Below, one piece after another: positions 6,970 to 14,708 of a DNA stretch of 64,000 nucleotides; within the stretch, counting starts at the first letter, position 1; every line of letters starts with the position of its first letter. Source of the stretch: Dryocola sp. LX212 (GTDB taxonomy: Bacteria; Pseudomonadota; Gammaproteobacteria; Enterobacterales; Enterobacteriaceae); NCBI GenBank assembly GCA_041504365.1, contig CP167917.1, positions 2,418,001-2,482,000 of the forward strand, in the 5' to 3' direction. A program made the position numbers and the translations under genes. The notes under the pieces were generated by a model. That model was given only the letters and a program-made list of their open reading frames with translations. It ran no database searches and was not told the DNA's origin.

Positions 6970-8271
6970 ATGAAAATTACCGTTGTTGGCGGGGGCAGTA
7001 GCTATACCCCGGAACTGATTGAAGGTCTGATTGCGCGCCACGCTTCCCTGCCGATTACGGAACTGGCGCTGGTGGATGTGGAAGCTGGCCGCCGGAAAGT
7101 GGAGATTATTTCCGCCCTTGCCCGCCGCATGCTGGATCGCAACGGACTTGAGGCCGTAAAAGTCTCGGTACATTTCGATGCAGACCGCGCCATTGCAGGC
7201 TCAAGCTTCGTCTTAACCCAGCTTCGTGTTGGACAGCTACCGGCCCGCGCTGCCGACGAACGCCTTGGCTTAAGCCATAAGCTGCTCGGCCAGGAAACCA
7301 CGGGCGTCGGCGGCTTTGCAAAAGCCCTGCGTACCATTCCGGTGATGCTGGACATTGCCCGCCGTGTAGAACGCCTGGCTCCGGACGCCTGGATCATCAA
7401 CTTTACCAATCCGGCAGGCATCGTCACGGAAGTCGTTTCCCGCTACAGCAGGGCGAAAATCATCGGCCTGTGCAACGTGCCGGTGACCATGCACCATACG
7501 ATAGCCGATATGTTAAAACTCCCCCATAACGAGGTTTCCCTGCGCTTTGCTGGCCTGAACCATATGGTCTGGGTACATAAGGTGCTTGCCGCCGGGCATG
7601 ACGCAACCGATGAAGTTATAGAGATGCTGTGCGACGGCGAACAGCTCTCAATGAATAACATTAAGGCGACTCCATGGCCCGCGGACATGCTGCGTGCGCT
7701 ACGTGCCATTCCCTGCCCTTATCACCGCTATTTCTGGCAGACCCGCACCATGGTTGAAGATGAACTTAAGGATGCGGACACCAAAGGCACACGGGCCGAA
7801 CAGGTGATGAAGGTCGAAGACGCTCTCTTCGCCCTCTATGCAGATCAAAATCTTGACCACAAGCCGGAAGAGCTGAGCCAGCGCGGCGGCTCTTTCTATT
7901 CCGAAGTTGCCGTTCAGCTGATTAACGCCCTGCACAATAACCTCGGCGTTGAGATGGTAGTCAATACTGCCAACAACGGGGCGATCCAGTGTTTGCCGGA
8001 TGATGCCGTTATTGAAACCAACTGCCTGATTGACGCACTGGGCGCCCATCCCCTGGCGTTTGGCAAACTGCCGCCGCTGATGAACGGGCTGACCCAGCAG
8101 GTAAAAGATTTTGAACGGCTGACCATCGAGGCCGCCGTCCATGGCGATAAGCAAAAGGCGCTGCTGGCGCTGGTCGCCAACCCGCTGGTCAGCGATGTAA
8201 ACCTTGCCTCCGCGCTGGTTGAAGAAGTCCTGAGTATTAACAAAGCGTGGCTGCCGCAGTTCGCCAGATAA
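6970..8271 (+). CDS. 6-phospho-beta-glucosidase, glycoside hydrolase family 4
   Basis: GH4 enzymes cleave phosphorylated disaccharides in the cytoplasm by an NAD+- and divalent-metal-dependent oxidation, elimination and reduction mechanism. The Rossmann NAD site is at the N-terminus (KITVVGGGSSYTPEL). The metal ligands are expected at Cys168 (GLCNVP) and His198 (GLNHMVW). The CNVP form is that of the 6-phospho-beta-glucosidase branch rather than the alpha-glucosidase or alpha-galactosidase branches. The length of 433 is usual. Neighbours are the PTS IIB upstream and IIC downstream (63 bp), so its substrate is the sugar phosphate delivered by that transporter, such as cellobiose-6-phosphate or a salicin/arbutin phosphate. 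GGAGG precedes the start. Confidence 0.9.
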   Translation: MKITVVGGGSSYTPELIEGLIARHASLPITELALVDVEAGRRKVEIISALARRMLDRNGLEAVKVSVHFDADRAIAGSSFVLTQLRVGQLPARAADERLGLSHKLLGQETTGVGGFAKALRTIPVMLDIARRVERLAPDAWIINFTNPAGIVTEVVSRYSRAKIIGLCNVPVTMHHTIADMLKLPHNEVSLRFAGLNHMVWVHKVLAAGHDATDEVIEMLCDGEQLSMNNIKATPWPADMLRALRAIPCPYHRYFWQTRTMVEDELKDADTKGTRAEQVMKVEDALFALYADQNLDHKPEELSQRGGSFYSEVAVQLINALHNNLGVEMVVNTANNGAIQCLPDDAVIETNCLIDALGAHPLAFGKLPPLMNGLTQQVKDFERLTIEAAVHGDKQKALLALVANPLVSDVNLASALVEEVLSINKAWLPQFAR

Positions 8272-8340
8272 GTGTTGTTCACCAAAACCAAATAACAATA
8301 ATACCCGGTCGGCAGGCTCTGCCCCGGGCAGGGGGTGTCT

Positions 8341-9705
8341 GTGTCAGTGAGTAAATCCATTATCGAAAAATACGTGCTGCCGACCGCGTTAAAAATAGCC
8401 GGGCAAAAGCACGTGCTGTCCGTGCGTGACGGTATCATTCTGAACATGCCGTTTATGCTTATCGGCTCTTTCTTCCTGATTTTTGCCTACCTGCCGGTGC
8501 CGGGTTATGCCCAGATGATGACCGGCCTCTTTGGCCCAACCTGGCAGGAAAAGGTGCTCTACCCGGTAAAGGCGACTTACGACATCATGGCGATAATCTC
8601 CGCCTTTGGTATCGCCTACCGGCTGGCTGAAAAGTACCGCACCCTCGACCCGCTGACCGCGGGGGCCGTTTCGCTGGTGGCGTTCATCATGACCATTCCC
8701 CAGCACATCATGTTCACCCCTGCGGCAGGTGACGCCGCCGTGCTGGTGAAAGGCGTGATGCCGATGGGCCAGATAGGCAGCCAGGGGCTGTTTGTCGCTA
8801 TCATCATCGCGCTGATGTCGACGGAGATTTACCGCTTTATTAACGACCGCAATCTGGTGATTCGCATGCCCGAGGGCGTGCCGCCAGCGGTGGCAAAATC
8901 GTTCCTTGCCCTGATCCCCGGCTTCTGCGTACTGGCCGTAGTACTGGCGCTGCGTCTGCTGGTGGAAGCCACGCCGTTTGGTGATATCAACACCATGATC
9001 ACCGACCTGGTCGGTATTCCAATGAGCCACGTCGGCGGCTCGCTGCCGGGAATGATTGTCTCGGTGCTGCTGATCGGCATTCTGTGGATGCTGGGCCTGC
9101 ACGGCGACACTATCGTGCTGGTATTTATCCGCCCGGTCTGGCTGAGCAACATGGCGGAAAACCTGGAAGCGTTTCAGAACGGTCTGCCGATCCCGCACAT
9201 CATTACCCAGCAGTTCTATGACCTGTGGATCGCCCCCGGCGGCACGGGCGCGCTGTTAGGGTTGGTGATCTTTATGCTCATCCGCAGCCGCAGCGCGCAG
9301 ATGAAGCAGCTGGGTAAAATCGCCGCGCCCGGCAGCCTGTTCAATATTAGCGAACCAATGGTGTTCGGCATTCCGATTGTCATGAACCCGTACCTGGTCG
9401 TGCCGTTTATTCTCACGCCGGTTGTTTTGGTTGTCGTCTCTTACGTTGCGATGACGACGGGCCTGGTGGCAAAACCGGCCGGTATTGCCCTACCGTTTAC
9501 CACGCCGATTGTGGTCAGCGGCTATCTGGCAACCGGCGGGCATATTTCCGGCTCGGTGCTGCAGATTGTGAACCTGGGAATTTCGCTGGTGATGTATTAC
9601 CCGTTTTTCCGCATCTGGGATAACCTGAAATTTCGTGAAGAGCAGGCCAGCCAGAAGTCTCAGCTGGCTGAGCTGCAGGGCGTTGCTGAACGCAGCCCGA
9701 CCTGA
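8341..9705 (+). CDS. PTS EIIC component, lactose/cellobiose family permease
   Basis: The inner-membrane channel of the beta-glucoside phosphotransferase system, about 454 residues. It opens with SKSIIEKYVLPTALKIAGQKHVLSVRDGI and carries the family segment NISEPMVFGIPIVMNPYLVVPFIL in the C-terminal half, which helps form the sugar site. Three GTG codons at 8335, 8341 and 8347 could start translation. A GCAGGGGG ribosome site abuts the first, so 8341 or 8347 has better spacing. It ends the operon, with a strong hairpin at 9710-9746 just after. It appears complete and lacks fused IIA or IIB domains. Confidence 0.9.
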   Translation: MSVSKSIIEKYVLPTALKIAGQKHVLSVRDGIILNMPFMLIGSFFLIFAYLPVPGYAQMMTGLFGPTWQEKVLYPVKATYDIMAIISAFGIAYRLAEKYRTLDPLTAGAVSLVAFIMTIPQHIMFTPAAGDAAVLVKGVMPMGQIGSQGLFVAIIIALMSTEIYRFINDRNLVIRMPEGVPPAVAKSFLALIPGFCVLAVVLALRLLVEATPFGDINTMITDLVGIPMSHVGGSLPGMIVSVLLIGILWMLGLHGDTIVLVFIRPVWLSNMAENLEAFQNGLPIPHIITQQFYDLWIAPGGTGALLGLVIFMLIRSRSAQMKQLGKIAAPGSLFNISEPMVFGIPIVMNPYLVVPFILTPVVLVVVSYVAMTTGLVAKPAGIALPFTTPIVVSGYLATGGHISGSVLQIVNLGISLVMYYPFFRIWDNLKFREEQASQKSQLAELQGVAERSPT

Positions 9706-9709
9706 TGAC

Positions 9710-9746
9710 AAATAAACCCTGCCGCGTAACTGCGGCAGGGTTTATT
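9710..9746. terminator. Bidirectional terminator after the PTS operon
   Basis: AATAAACCCTGCCGC and GCGGCAGGGTTTATT form a long perfect stem around six bases. A- and T-rich flanks allow it to end both the IIC transcript and the converging RhiA-like transcript. Confidence 0.85.
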
Positions 9747-9763
9747 ATCTTGTCTCATAACTA

Positions 9764-10426
9764 TCAACTTCGAATGAACATTAAATTACCGTTCAGAGAA
9801 TAACTTAGATCCGTCACGCCCGCTGAGAACGCCATTCTGGTCGGCGATGTCACACTGATTTTCCTCTGCACTGAATCTTTCAAATCTTGAGAATTTATAA
9901 CGGGAAGCACAACCCCGGAGGACACATCCGTCACTGTTAAATAATAAGAAAGCTGGGGAGCAACAAAATAATAGTTATTATTAGGCGCGCCCTGCATCAC
10001 TATTGCCGGCACAGCATCAATATACAGCGCCACGCACATAGTGAGTGAGTCAATGACGGTAAAACTAGTGTCGGTCACTATTACTAACTTAGCATTTATA
10101 CCACTATCATAATAAGCCGCCCCTGAGACAAAATCGTTATTCTGATACTGCACTGGGAGGATGTTATTTCCCCCAGACGTGGATGGATAAAAAGGTGCCG
10201 TTAGCTGGCCTGAAACATAGCGGACGCCAATATCAACCGGCCGCGATGTTCTCCCCCATCCCAGTCCAAATGCCGTTGCATCCCAACAGAACAGCGCCGT
10301 CACCCCCGCCCCTATTGTTTTGACTTTCCAGACCAGGGAAAAATCTCCACCGCCAGATGCATCAGCCACAAAGATCGCCACGTTCTGCGGCGCACCGCTG
10401 CTGTTAGTGATATTCACAGAATACAT
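9764..10426 (-). CDS. RhiA-like protein, second paralogue
   Basis: A soluble-looking protein of about 220 residues with no signal peptide or membrane segment. It shares a layout with its upstream neighbour: an N-terminal YSVNITNSSGAPQNVAIF, then a W-rich block ending FGLGWGRTSRPVDIGVRY, TSGGNN, a V-TDTSFTV-DSL-M-VALYID segment, and a final NG-L--IRS. The pattern of Trp-Gly-x-Thr followed by Pro-Gly-Val in the pair recalls Rhizobium RhiA, a quorum-sensing-regulated rhizosphere protein of unknown biochemical role. That resemblance is from memory. The start at 10426 (MYSVNITN) matches the paralogue; an ATG 14 codons further upstream is also open. It lies 55 to 97 bp behind its neighbour, probably in one operon. 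Base use is more AT-rich than in flanking genes. Confidence 0.6.
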   Translation of the reverse strand: MYSVNITNSSGAPQNVAIFVADASGGGDFSLVWKVKTIGAGVTALFCWDATAFGLGWGRTSRPVDIGVRYVSGQLTAPFYPSTSGGNNILPVQYQNNDFVSGAAYYDSGINAKLVIVTDTSFTVIDSLTMCVALYIDAVPAIVMQGAPNNNYYFVAPQLSYYLTVTDVSSGVVLPVINSQDLKDSVQRKISVTSPTRMAFSAGVTDLSYSLNGNLMFIRS

Positions 10427-10523
10427 CACATCGTGGCCTCCTTCTGTTTCGATGAACCAATCTGCCACGAATGACAGATTGGTTTTACTATAAATAACAG
10501 TTATTCAATCTTCATTGTGAATA

Positions 10524-11153
10524 TTAGAGAGGCACGAAGCTTAATGTTTCGTCGAGTTTAAATTTCAATGAGGTTATGCCATCAGCAAAGGCGAATTGCG
10601 TCGGGCTGCTGACAAAGGTTCCTGAAACGGCAACCCCCTGCTTAGAGTCAGTGGTACAAATCCAGTAAGTGGGATGCGTATTAAACAAGAAATTCCCATT
10701 TGGCTTGCCCTGCATGGCAAATGCCGGCAGAGAGTTCATATAAACCGCAACGCTCATTGCCAGCGACTGTGGAACGGTAAACGTTGAGTCGGTGCTGACC
10801 AGCATACTGCCGCTGGGCACTTCCGGGTCGTGGTAAGCCGTCGGTGACGTCTGGAACTGACCGTTGACATAAGTCACCCCCATCTTATTGTTTCCGCTCG
10901 ACGTTGTTGGATTCATGCTTTGAATTGGCCCGCCAGAACTCCACTGTACGCCCGGTGCAAGGGGCTGCTCCGTTGTCCCCCAGTTTAATGCCCAGTCTAT
11001 GGACCAGTTATAGGTGTTAGTATTGCCATTATTAACGGTTTGCAGTAGCCACACTAGCGGCAACCCGCCGACAAGATTAGGGAAAGTTTGATAAATTGCA
11101 ACATTCGCAGGTGCGCCACTGCTATTTAAAACAGAAATGGAATAGGAAGACAT
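10524..11153 (-). CDS. RhiA-like protein, first paralogue
   Basis: About 209 residues from MSSYSISVLNSSGAPANVAIYQ; the longer ORF adds 18 upstream codons with no family match. GAGGAAAT precedes this ATG. The order of features matches the downstream paralogue: NSSGAP-NVAIY, LVWLLQT, NWSIDWALNWGTTEQPLAPGVQW, TSSGNNKM, STDSTFTVPQSLAMSVAVYMNSLPAFAMQGKPNGNFLF and a Thr-rich end. The fold is likely all-beta. The tentative link is to RhiA of Rhizobium; family members are found in plant- or soil-associated bacteria. No export signal is visible, so it is either cytosolic or secreted by an unknown route. Function is not known. Upstream lies a long AT-rich gap likely to contain its promoter. Confidence 0.6.
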   Translation of the reverse strand: MSSYSISVLNSSGAPANVAIYQTFPNLVGGLPLVWLLQTVNNGNTNTYNWSIDWALNWGTTEQPLAPGVQWSSGGPIQSMNPTTSSGNNKMGVTYVNGQFQTSPTAYHDPEVPSGSMLVSTDSTFTVPQSLAMSVAVYMNSLPAFAMQGKPNGNFLFNTHPTYWICTTDSKQGVAVSGTFVSSPTQFAFADGITSLKFKLDETLSFVPL

Positions 11154-11207
11154 GATTGTATTTCCTCGCAGTATTGGTGAGCTATGGTAGTTAAAAACAA
11201 AAACCAA

Positions 11208-11721
11208 ATGGATATGACAAAATGTTCCGGAACAATTTAATTATTACCCTAATTTCTGATTGTGCAAATGATTTCAATGGTAGTTTTTGAATATATTCAT
11301 GTTAAATAAAGCACTACATTGATTGGTATTGAAAAAGTCATGCGAATATATTATCGCCTATTTTCAGTGTCCGTTTTATGAAATCACACTATGTACATAT
11401 AAATAGTGAGTAATTTAACTTAAGGTGTTTTTTTATAAACGAAGCGACACTTCCTGAAAAAGATCCACTAATCAGATTAAAGTATGATATATCCATTATA
11501 CCAAACGACATCCAGCTTACCATTGGCAGCCATCCACATGATTATTATGAAGAATAAAAATATCGTTTTTTGAATTGCTTTTTCCTCACCAATTAATTAC
11601 TTTTAAACCTGTGGTCAGTTTTATTTTTATATTCTCCTGTTCATATTCTGACTGCACTCATTGACGTATACCAACCTGCCTCTATGAGGTTAATACCACC
11701 TCCAACTTTTAGGTGATAAAA
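11208..11721. other. AT-rich intergenic region between divergent RhiA-like gene and small ORF
   Basis: About 500 bp with markedly low GC compared with the rest of the window. It should carry divergent promoters. No ORF or strong hairpin was recognised. The base composition is of the sort silenced by H-NS and typical of transferred DNA. Confidence 0.5.
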
Positions 11722-12006
11722 ATGTCTGATGCAATTGAAACTGTAACGTTATTTCAGGTAAGTCCAACAACTGATGCAGAAAACAACCGTGTCGGAATAC
11801 CGCCCTCGCTGCTTGGCATCATCAAATTAGCCGCACTTCCCTCTTTTAGCATCACGGCAATAGTTGCCTTAGGTTCTGAAGTAAAACTGAGCGTTAAACC
11901 AACTTCCGTCACTAATGAATTCACATGGACTTATACGGGACCATTATCTGCGAGTGCCTTAAAAACTTATTTTAACTCTGGCAAAGAAGTTAAGGTCGAG
12001 TCCTGA
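11722..12006 (+). CDS. Small orphan protein, 94 residues
   Basis: Not recognised. The chain from MSDAIETVTLFQVSP has no signal peptide, no cysteines, a short hydrophobic stretch (LLGIIKLAALPSFSITAIVALG) and a C-terminal segment FTWTYTGPLSASALKTYFNSGKEVKVE. The start is the ATG preceded by AGGTG at about 8 nt; a GTG three codons upstream is weaker. It lies divergent from the RhiA-like pair across an AT-rich gap, so it may be co-regulated with them or be part of the same transferred block. It is called real because of the ribosome site, sensible composition and lack of any competing gene. Its role is unknown. Confidence 0.5.
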   Translation: MSDAIETVTLFQVSPTTDAENNRVGIPPSLLGIIKLAALPSFSITAIVALGSEVKLSVKPTSVTNEFTWTYTGPLSASALKTYFNSGKEVKVES

Positions 12007-12261
12007 GTCAGTTCTCTAATTTTCTTTTTTTAGCCATACCAGCACAGTGTTTTATTCGACGTAGCGAAAAAAAACTCTGGCGCTCACGCGTCAGGGCTTA
12101 TGTATTGCGGATGATGCTCTCCGTCTTTCACTCACTTGAGGTATTCACCACACTCGTAGGTGACGAGTTTCGAGGCATTTTGTAACGTGGCTTTGAAACT
12201 TTGTTTGCTGACAGCTAAGTCGGCGTGACTTAAGCCGGCTTAGCCGTCATTTATCCATCGA
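12007..12261. other. Noncoding gap with two hairpins
   Basis: No ORF seen. One inverted repeat (ACTCGT / ACGAGT) lies at 12152-12168. An imperfect 15-bp stem lies at 12210-12248 (GACAGCTAAG...CTTAGCCGTC), 13 bp beyond the tehB stop, and may end tehB transcription although it lacks a U-tract. Confidence 0.45.
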
Positions 12262-12855
12262 TCAGTTTTTACGTGCGAGCATAGTCGCAAAACGCAGTTT
12301 GATGCGGTTACCTTCGGCGTCGGTTCTGTGCAGCTCGCCCACGTCCTCGTTGTATTTAATCAGCTCCCACCCTTCGTAATAGTTGCTCAGTTCACCCGCC
12401 TTAAACGCAAACGGGAAGCCAACGTTGCAGGGATAATCTTCAGTGTCCATCGCGGCCACGATCAGATTGTAGCCGCCCGCCCTGGTGCAGCGCTGCATGT
12501 TGGCAATCAGGCCCGGGATGGTGTCTCGCTCAAGGAACATCATCACCACGGTAGAGAGAATAAAATCGTACTCGCCGTCAAACTTCAGCTCATTGAGATT
12601 CACAATATCGGTGACGATGTTTTGCAGCCCTTCCGTCTCAATGATTTGCGCGAGGTTATTGATGCTCATGGGATTTTTGTCCCAGGCGGTGACATCAAAA
12701 CCTTTCAGATTCAGGTACAGGCTGTTACGCCCGCTGCCGCAGCCGAGATCGAGGGTTTTACCCGGCGGCACAATCGTGGCCGCGTTGAGCACTTCAGAAT
12801 GGGTGGCGGTTAAACTGTATTTTTCGGTGTAGTAATTTTCTGGTTTCTTATCCAT
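12262..12855 (-). CDS. tehB: Tellurite resistance SAM-dependent methyltransferase TehB
   Basis: A cytoplasmic S-adenosylmethionine-dependent methyltransferase of 197 residues, the same length as E. coli TehB, which methylates tellurite and related selenium compounds. The SAM-binding glycine loop is [14 protein letters not shown]. The body ([61 protein letters not shown]) is almost the E. coli sequence. MDKKPENYY is chosen as start because GGGAGCC precedes it; 15 codons upstream are open but unlike the family. In E. coli tehA (a membrane protein) precedes tehB in an operon; here tehA is absent from both sides, and ydcK is divergent directly upstream. Confidence 0.92.
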   Translation of the reverse strand: MDKKPENYYTEKYSLTATHSEVLNAATIVPPGKTLDLGCGSGRNSLYLNLKGFDVTAWDKNPMSINNLAQIIETEGLQNIVTDIVNLNELKFDGEYDFILSTVVMMFLERDTIPGLIANMQRCTRAGGYNLIVAAMDTEDYPCNVGFPFAFKAGELSNYYEGWELIKYNEDVGELHRTDAEGNRIKLRFATMLARKN

Positions 12856-12989
12856 GACGGCTCCCTGGACATGCCAATTTCTCTGATTATTAAAATGCAT
12901 CTGGAATGCATTTTATTCGATCCCCCTGCCGAACGCCACGCCGACAAATTTCCTGCTACGTTTTAAGCAGCGCTCTGTGGAGGATACGG

Positions 12990-13919
12990 ATGAACAAATA
13001 CCGGTTAACCGACGATTACCAGCTGCATACTTATCTGCAGGACGGTGAGAAACAGCAGGTCAAACTACGGCAGATTGTCGCGCTGCGGGATTTTGCCGAT
13101 GTGAAACAAGGGCAAACCGGCGGCTGGGTTGAAAGCGAAATGAATCTGGCCCAGCAGGGTGATTGCTGGGTATATGACAATGATTGCCTGATCTTTGGCA
13201 GTTCCGATGTTCGCGATAAAGCACAGGTGCGCGGGGTGTCCACCCTTTGCCATCAGGCCCATGTCTACGGCAACGCCGTTATTCAGGATTCACTGATCAG
13301 CGGCGAATGTAACGTCTTCGGTAACGCCCGGATAAGCGATGGCAGCCAGATTATCGCCGTGCGTGGGCTAACGGCGGACCGCGACCAGCTGCTGCAAATC
13401 TATGACAACGCGCAGGTGACGGCCTCACGGGTTGTCCATCAGGCGCAAATCTATGGCGATGCGGTTGTTCGCTATGCGTTTGTCGAGCACCGCGCCGAGG
13501 TGTTCGGCCACGCGCTACTGGAGGGCAATGAGGAAAATAACGTCTGGATCTGCGACTGCGCCCGAATTTTTGACAACGCCCGTATTATTGCGGGCAGCGG
13601 TGAAGACCAGATCCCCACTATCCGCTACTCGTCCCAGGTCTATGGCAATGCGCTTATTGTAGGTGACTGCGTGCTGAAGCATCAGGTGCATATTTACGGT
13701 GATGCGACGCTAACAGGCGGCCCTCTGCAGCTGGATAACAAGGTTCAGGTCTACGGCAGCGCGAGAGTGACGGGTAACGTGCTGATTGAAAATAACGTGC
13801 AGATTTACGACCGGGCCGAGGTGGATGGCCTTGATGGCGAGCTTATCCATATTCGCGGCATCAAGGACATCGGCGGCGCCCAGCGGGTGACGCGTACGCC
13901 GTTCTATGGCGTTTTCTGA
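12990..13919 (+). CDS. ydcK: YdcK, left-handed beta-helix hexapeptide-repeat protein
   Basis: 309 residues, similar along the chain to E. coli YdcK, a protein of unproven function with many hexapeptide-like turns (VYGNAVIQDS, IYGDAVVRYA, VYGNALIVGD, IYGDATLTGG, VYGSARVTGN). Such repeats form a left-handed beta-helix used by acyltransferases and gamma-carbonic anhydrase-like proteins; no catalytic set could be identified. The short matched segments NNVWICDCA and TIRYSSQV are E. coli-like. The ATG at 12990 follows TGGAGGA and begins MNKYRLTDDYQLHTY; 28 upstream codons in frame run through the tehB promoter region and are left out. It converges with rimL with no space between stop codons. Confidence 0.88.
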   Translation: MNKYRLTDDYQLHTYLQDGEKQQVKLRQIVALRDFADVKQGQTGGWVESEMNLAQQGDCWVYDNDCLIFGSSDVRDKAQVRGVSTLCHQAHVYGNAVIQDSLISGECNVFGNARISDGSQIIAVRGLTADRDQLLQIYDNAQVTASRVVHQAQIYGDAVVRYAFVEHRAEVFGHALLEGNEENNVWICDCARIFDNARIIAGSGEDQIPTIRYSSQVYGNALIVGDCVLKHQVHIYGDATLTGGPLQLDNKVQVYGSARVTGNVLIENNVQIYDRAEVDGLDGELIHIRGIKDIGGAQRVTRTPFYGVF

Positions 13920-14474
13920 CTACGCGATAATGCGGGCATAAATATTCTGATCGTGAAACTGCCCGTTGAGGTATTCAGCCTGCCGCAGGCAGCCTTCCAG
14001 CGTAAAGCCGCTGCGGCGAGCAACCCGATTGCTGGCCTCGTTTGCCACACGGCATTTAATAACGAAGCGGCGGATGGTGCCTTCTTTTGAATATTTTGCC
14101 ACTACGGCTTCGATGGCCCTGGATATAATCCCCTGCCCCTGCATATCTTCATCCAGCCAGTAACCGATATAGGCCGTTTTGTTTGTCTGTTCGATGGCGT
14201 TAAACGAAAACACGCCGATCATCTCGTCGCGCCGATAAATCAGGAACATTTTCGCGCCACCGTGATGGTGCAGCATGTAATTGCCCTGCGCTGTTTTACG
14301 GATGTCCTCAACCGACGTGACGTACTGCGGCCAGTCCATCGCTTTTTGAAGCCAGGCCTGGTTGTGCATCACAAGGTCGAACAGCGCCTCCGCATACTTT
14401 TCATGTATAGATTTTAATACCAGCTTATCGCCGAAAATAATCTCTTCATCCTGCCAGTTTTCAGCCTCTTGCAC
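13920..14474 (-). CDS. rimL: Ribosomal protein L7/L12 serine N-acetyltransferase RimL
   Basis: A GNAT-family acetyltransferase that acetylates the N-terminal serine of L12 to give L7. It has 184 residues and matches E. coli RimL in MLHHHGGAKMFLIY, IGYWLDEDMQGQGIISRAIEA (acetyl-CoA loop Q-G-Q-G-I), RRFVIKCRVANEASNRVA and GFTLEGCLRQAEYLN. The start is a GTG at 14474 preceded by GAAGGAGG with 6-nt spacing; the longer ATG-initiated frame has no family match over its first 30 residues. The gene is convergent with ydcK and divergent from hpxO. E. coli carries ydcH on the other side of rimL; that small gene was not found here. Confidence 0.9.
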   Translation of the reverse strand: MQEAENWQDEEIIFGDKLVLKSIHEKYAEALFDLVMHNQAWLQKAMDWPQYVTSVEDIRKTAQGNYMLHHHGGAKMFLIYRRDEMIGVFSFNAIEQTNKTAYIGYWLDEDMQGQGIISRAIEAVVAKYSKEGTIRRFVIKCRVANEASNRVARRSGFTLEGCLRQAEYLNGQFHDQNIYARIIA

Positions 14475-14563
14475 CGCGAGCCTCCTTCTTCGTGTCTGTT
14501 TACTATAGTTAGCACAGGCATTAAAAAGGGGAAAGGTTATGTCTCGCGTCATTGCGGCAAACA

Positions 14564-14589
14564 TGGTGCAAAAAGGGAGCCCTGCACCA
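14564..14589. promoter_or_regulatory. TGGTGCA / TGCACCA pair upstream of hpxO (possible NtrC half-sites)
   Basis: TGGTGCA at 14564-14570 and TGCACCA at 14583-14589 lie about 85 bp above the sigma-54-like promoter. The segment AACATGGTGCA is the right half of known NtrC sites at glnA. The half-site order and spacing are not canonical, so binding is only suggested. Confidence 0.35.
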
Positions 14590-14661
14590 GGTTAGTTCCC
14601 CACCGTTGCGCATTATCCTGCAAAAAACGCCAGAAACGTAAGTTTCACCGCCCGTCAAATC

Positions 14662-14678
14662 TGGTACAAAAGTTGCTA
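14662..14678 (+). promoter_or_regulatory. Sigma-54 (-24/-12) promoter candidate for hpxO
   Basis: TGGTACAAAAGTTGCTA has GG at 14663-14664 and GC at 14675-14676 with exactly ten bases between, close to the TGGCAC-N5-TTGCW consensus. Transcription would begin near 14688, giving a leader of about 20 nt before the hpxO ATG. Confidence 0.55.
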
Positions 14679-14708
14679 CTTCATCAGGGTAACCATAAGG
14701 AGACCGAG

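Noticed and set aside
8389-9198. 269-residue frame antisense to the PTS IIC gene
   Set aside because: Extremely rich in His, Gln and Arg and fully contained in a conserved transporter gene.
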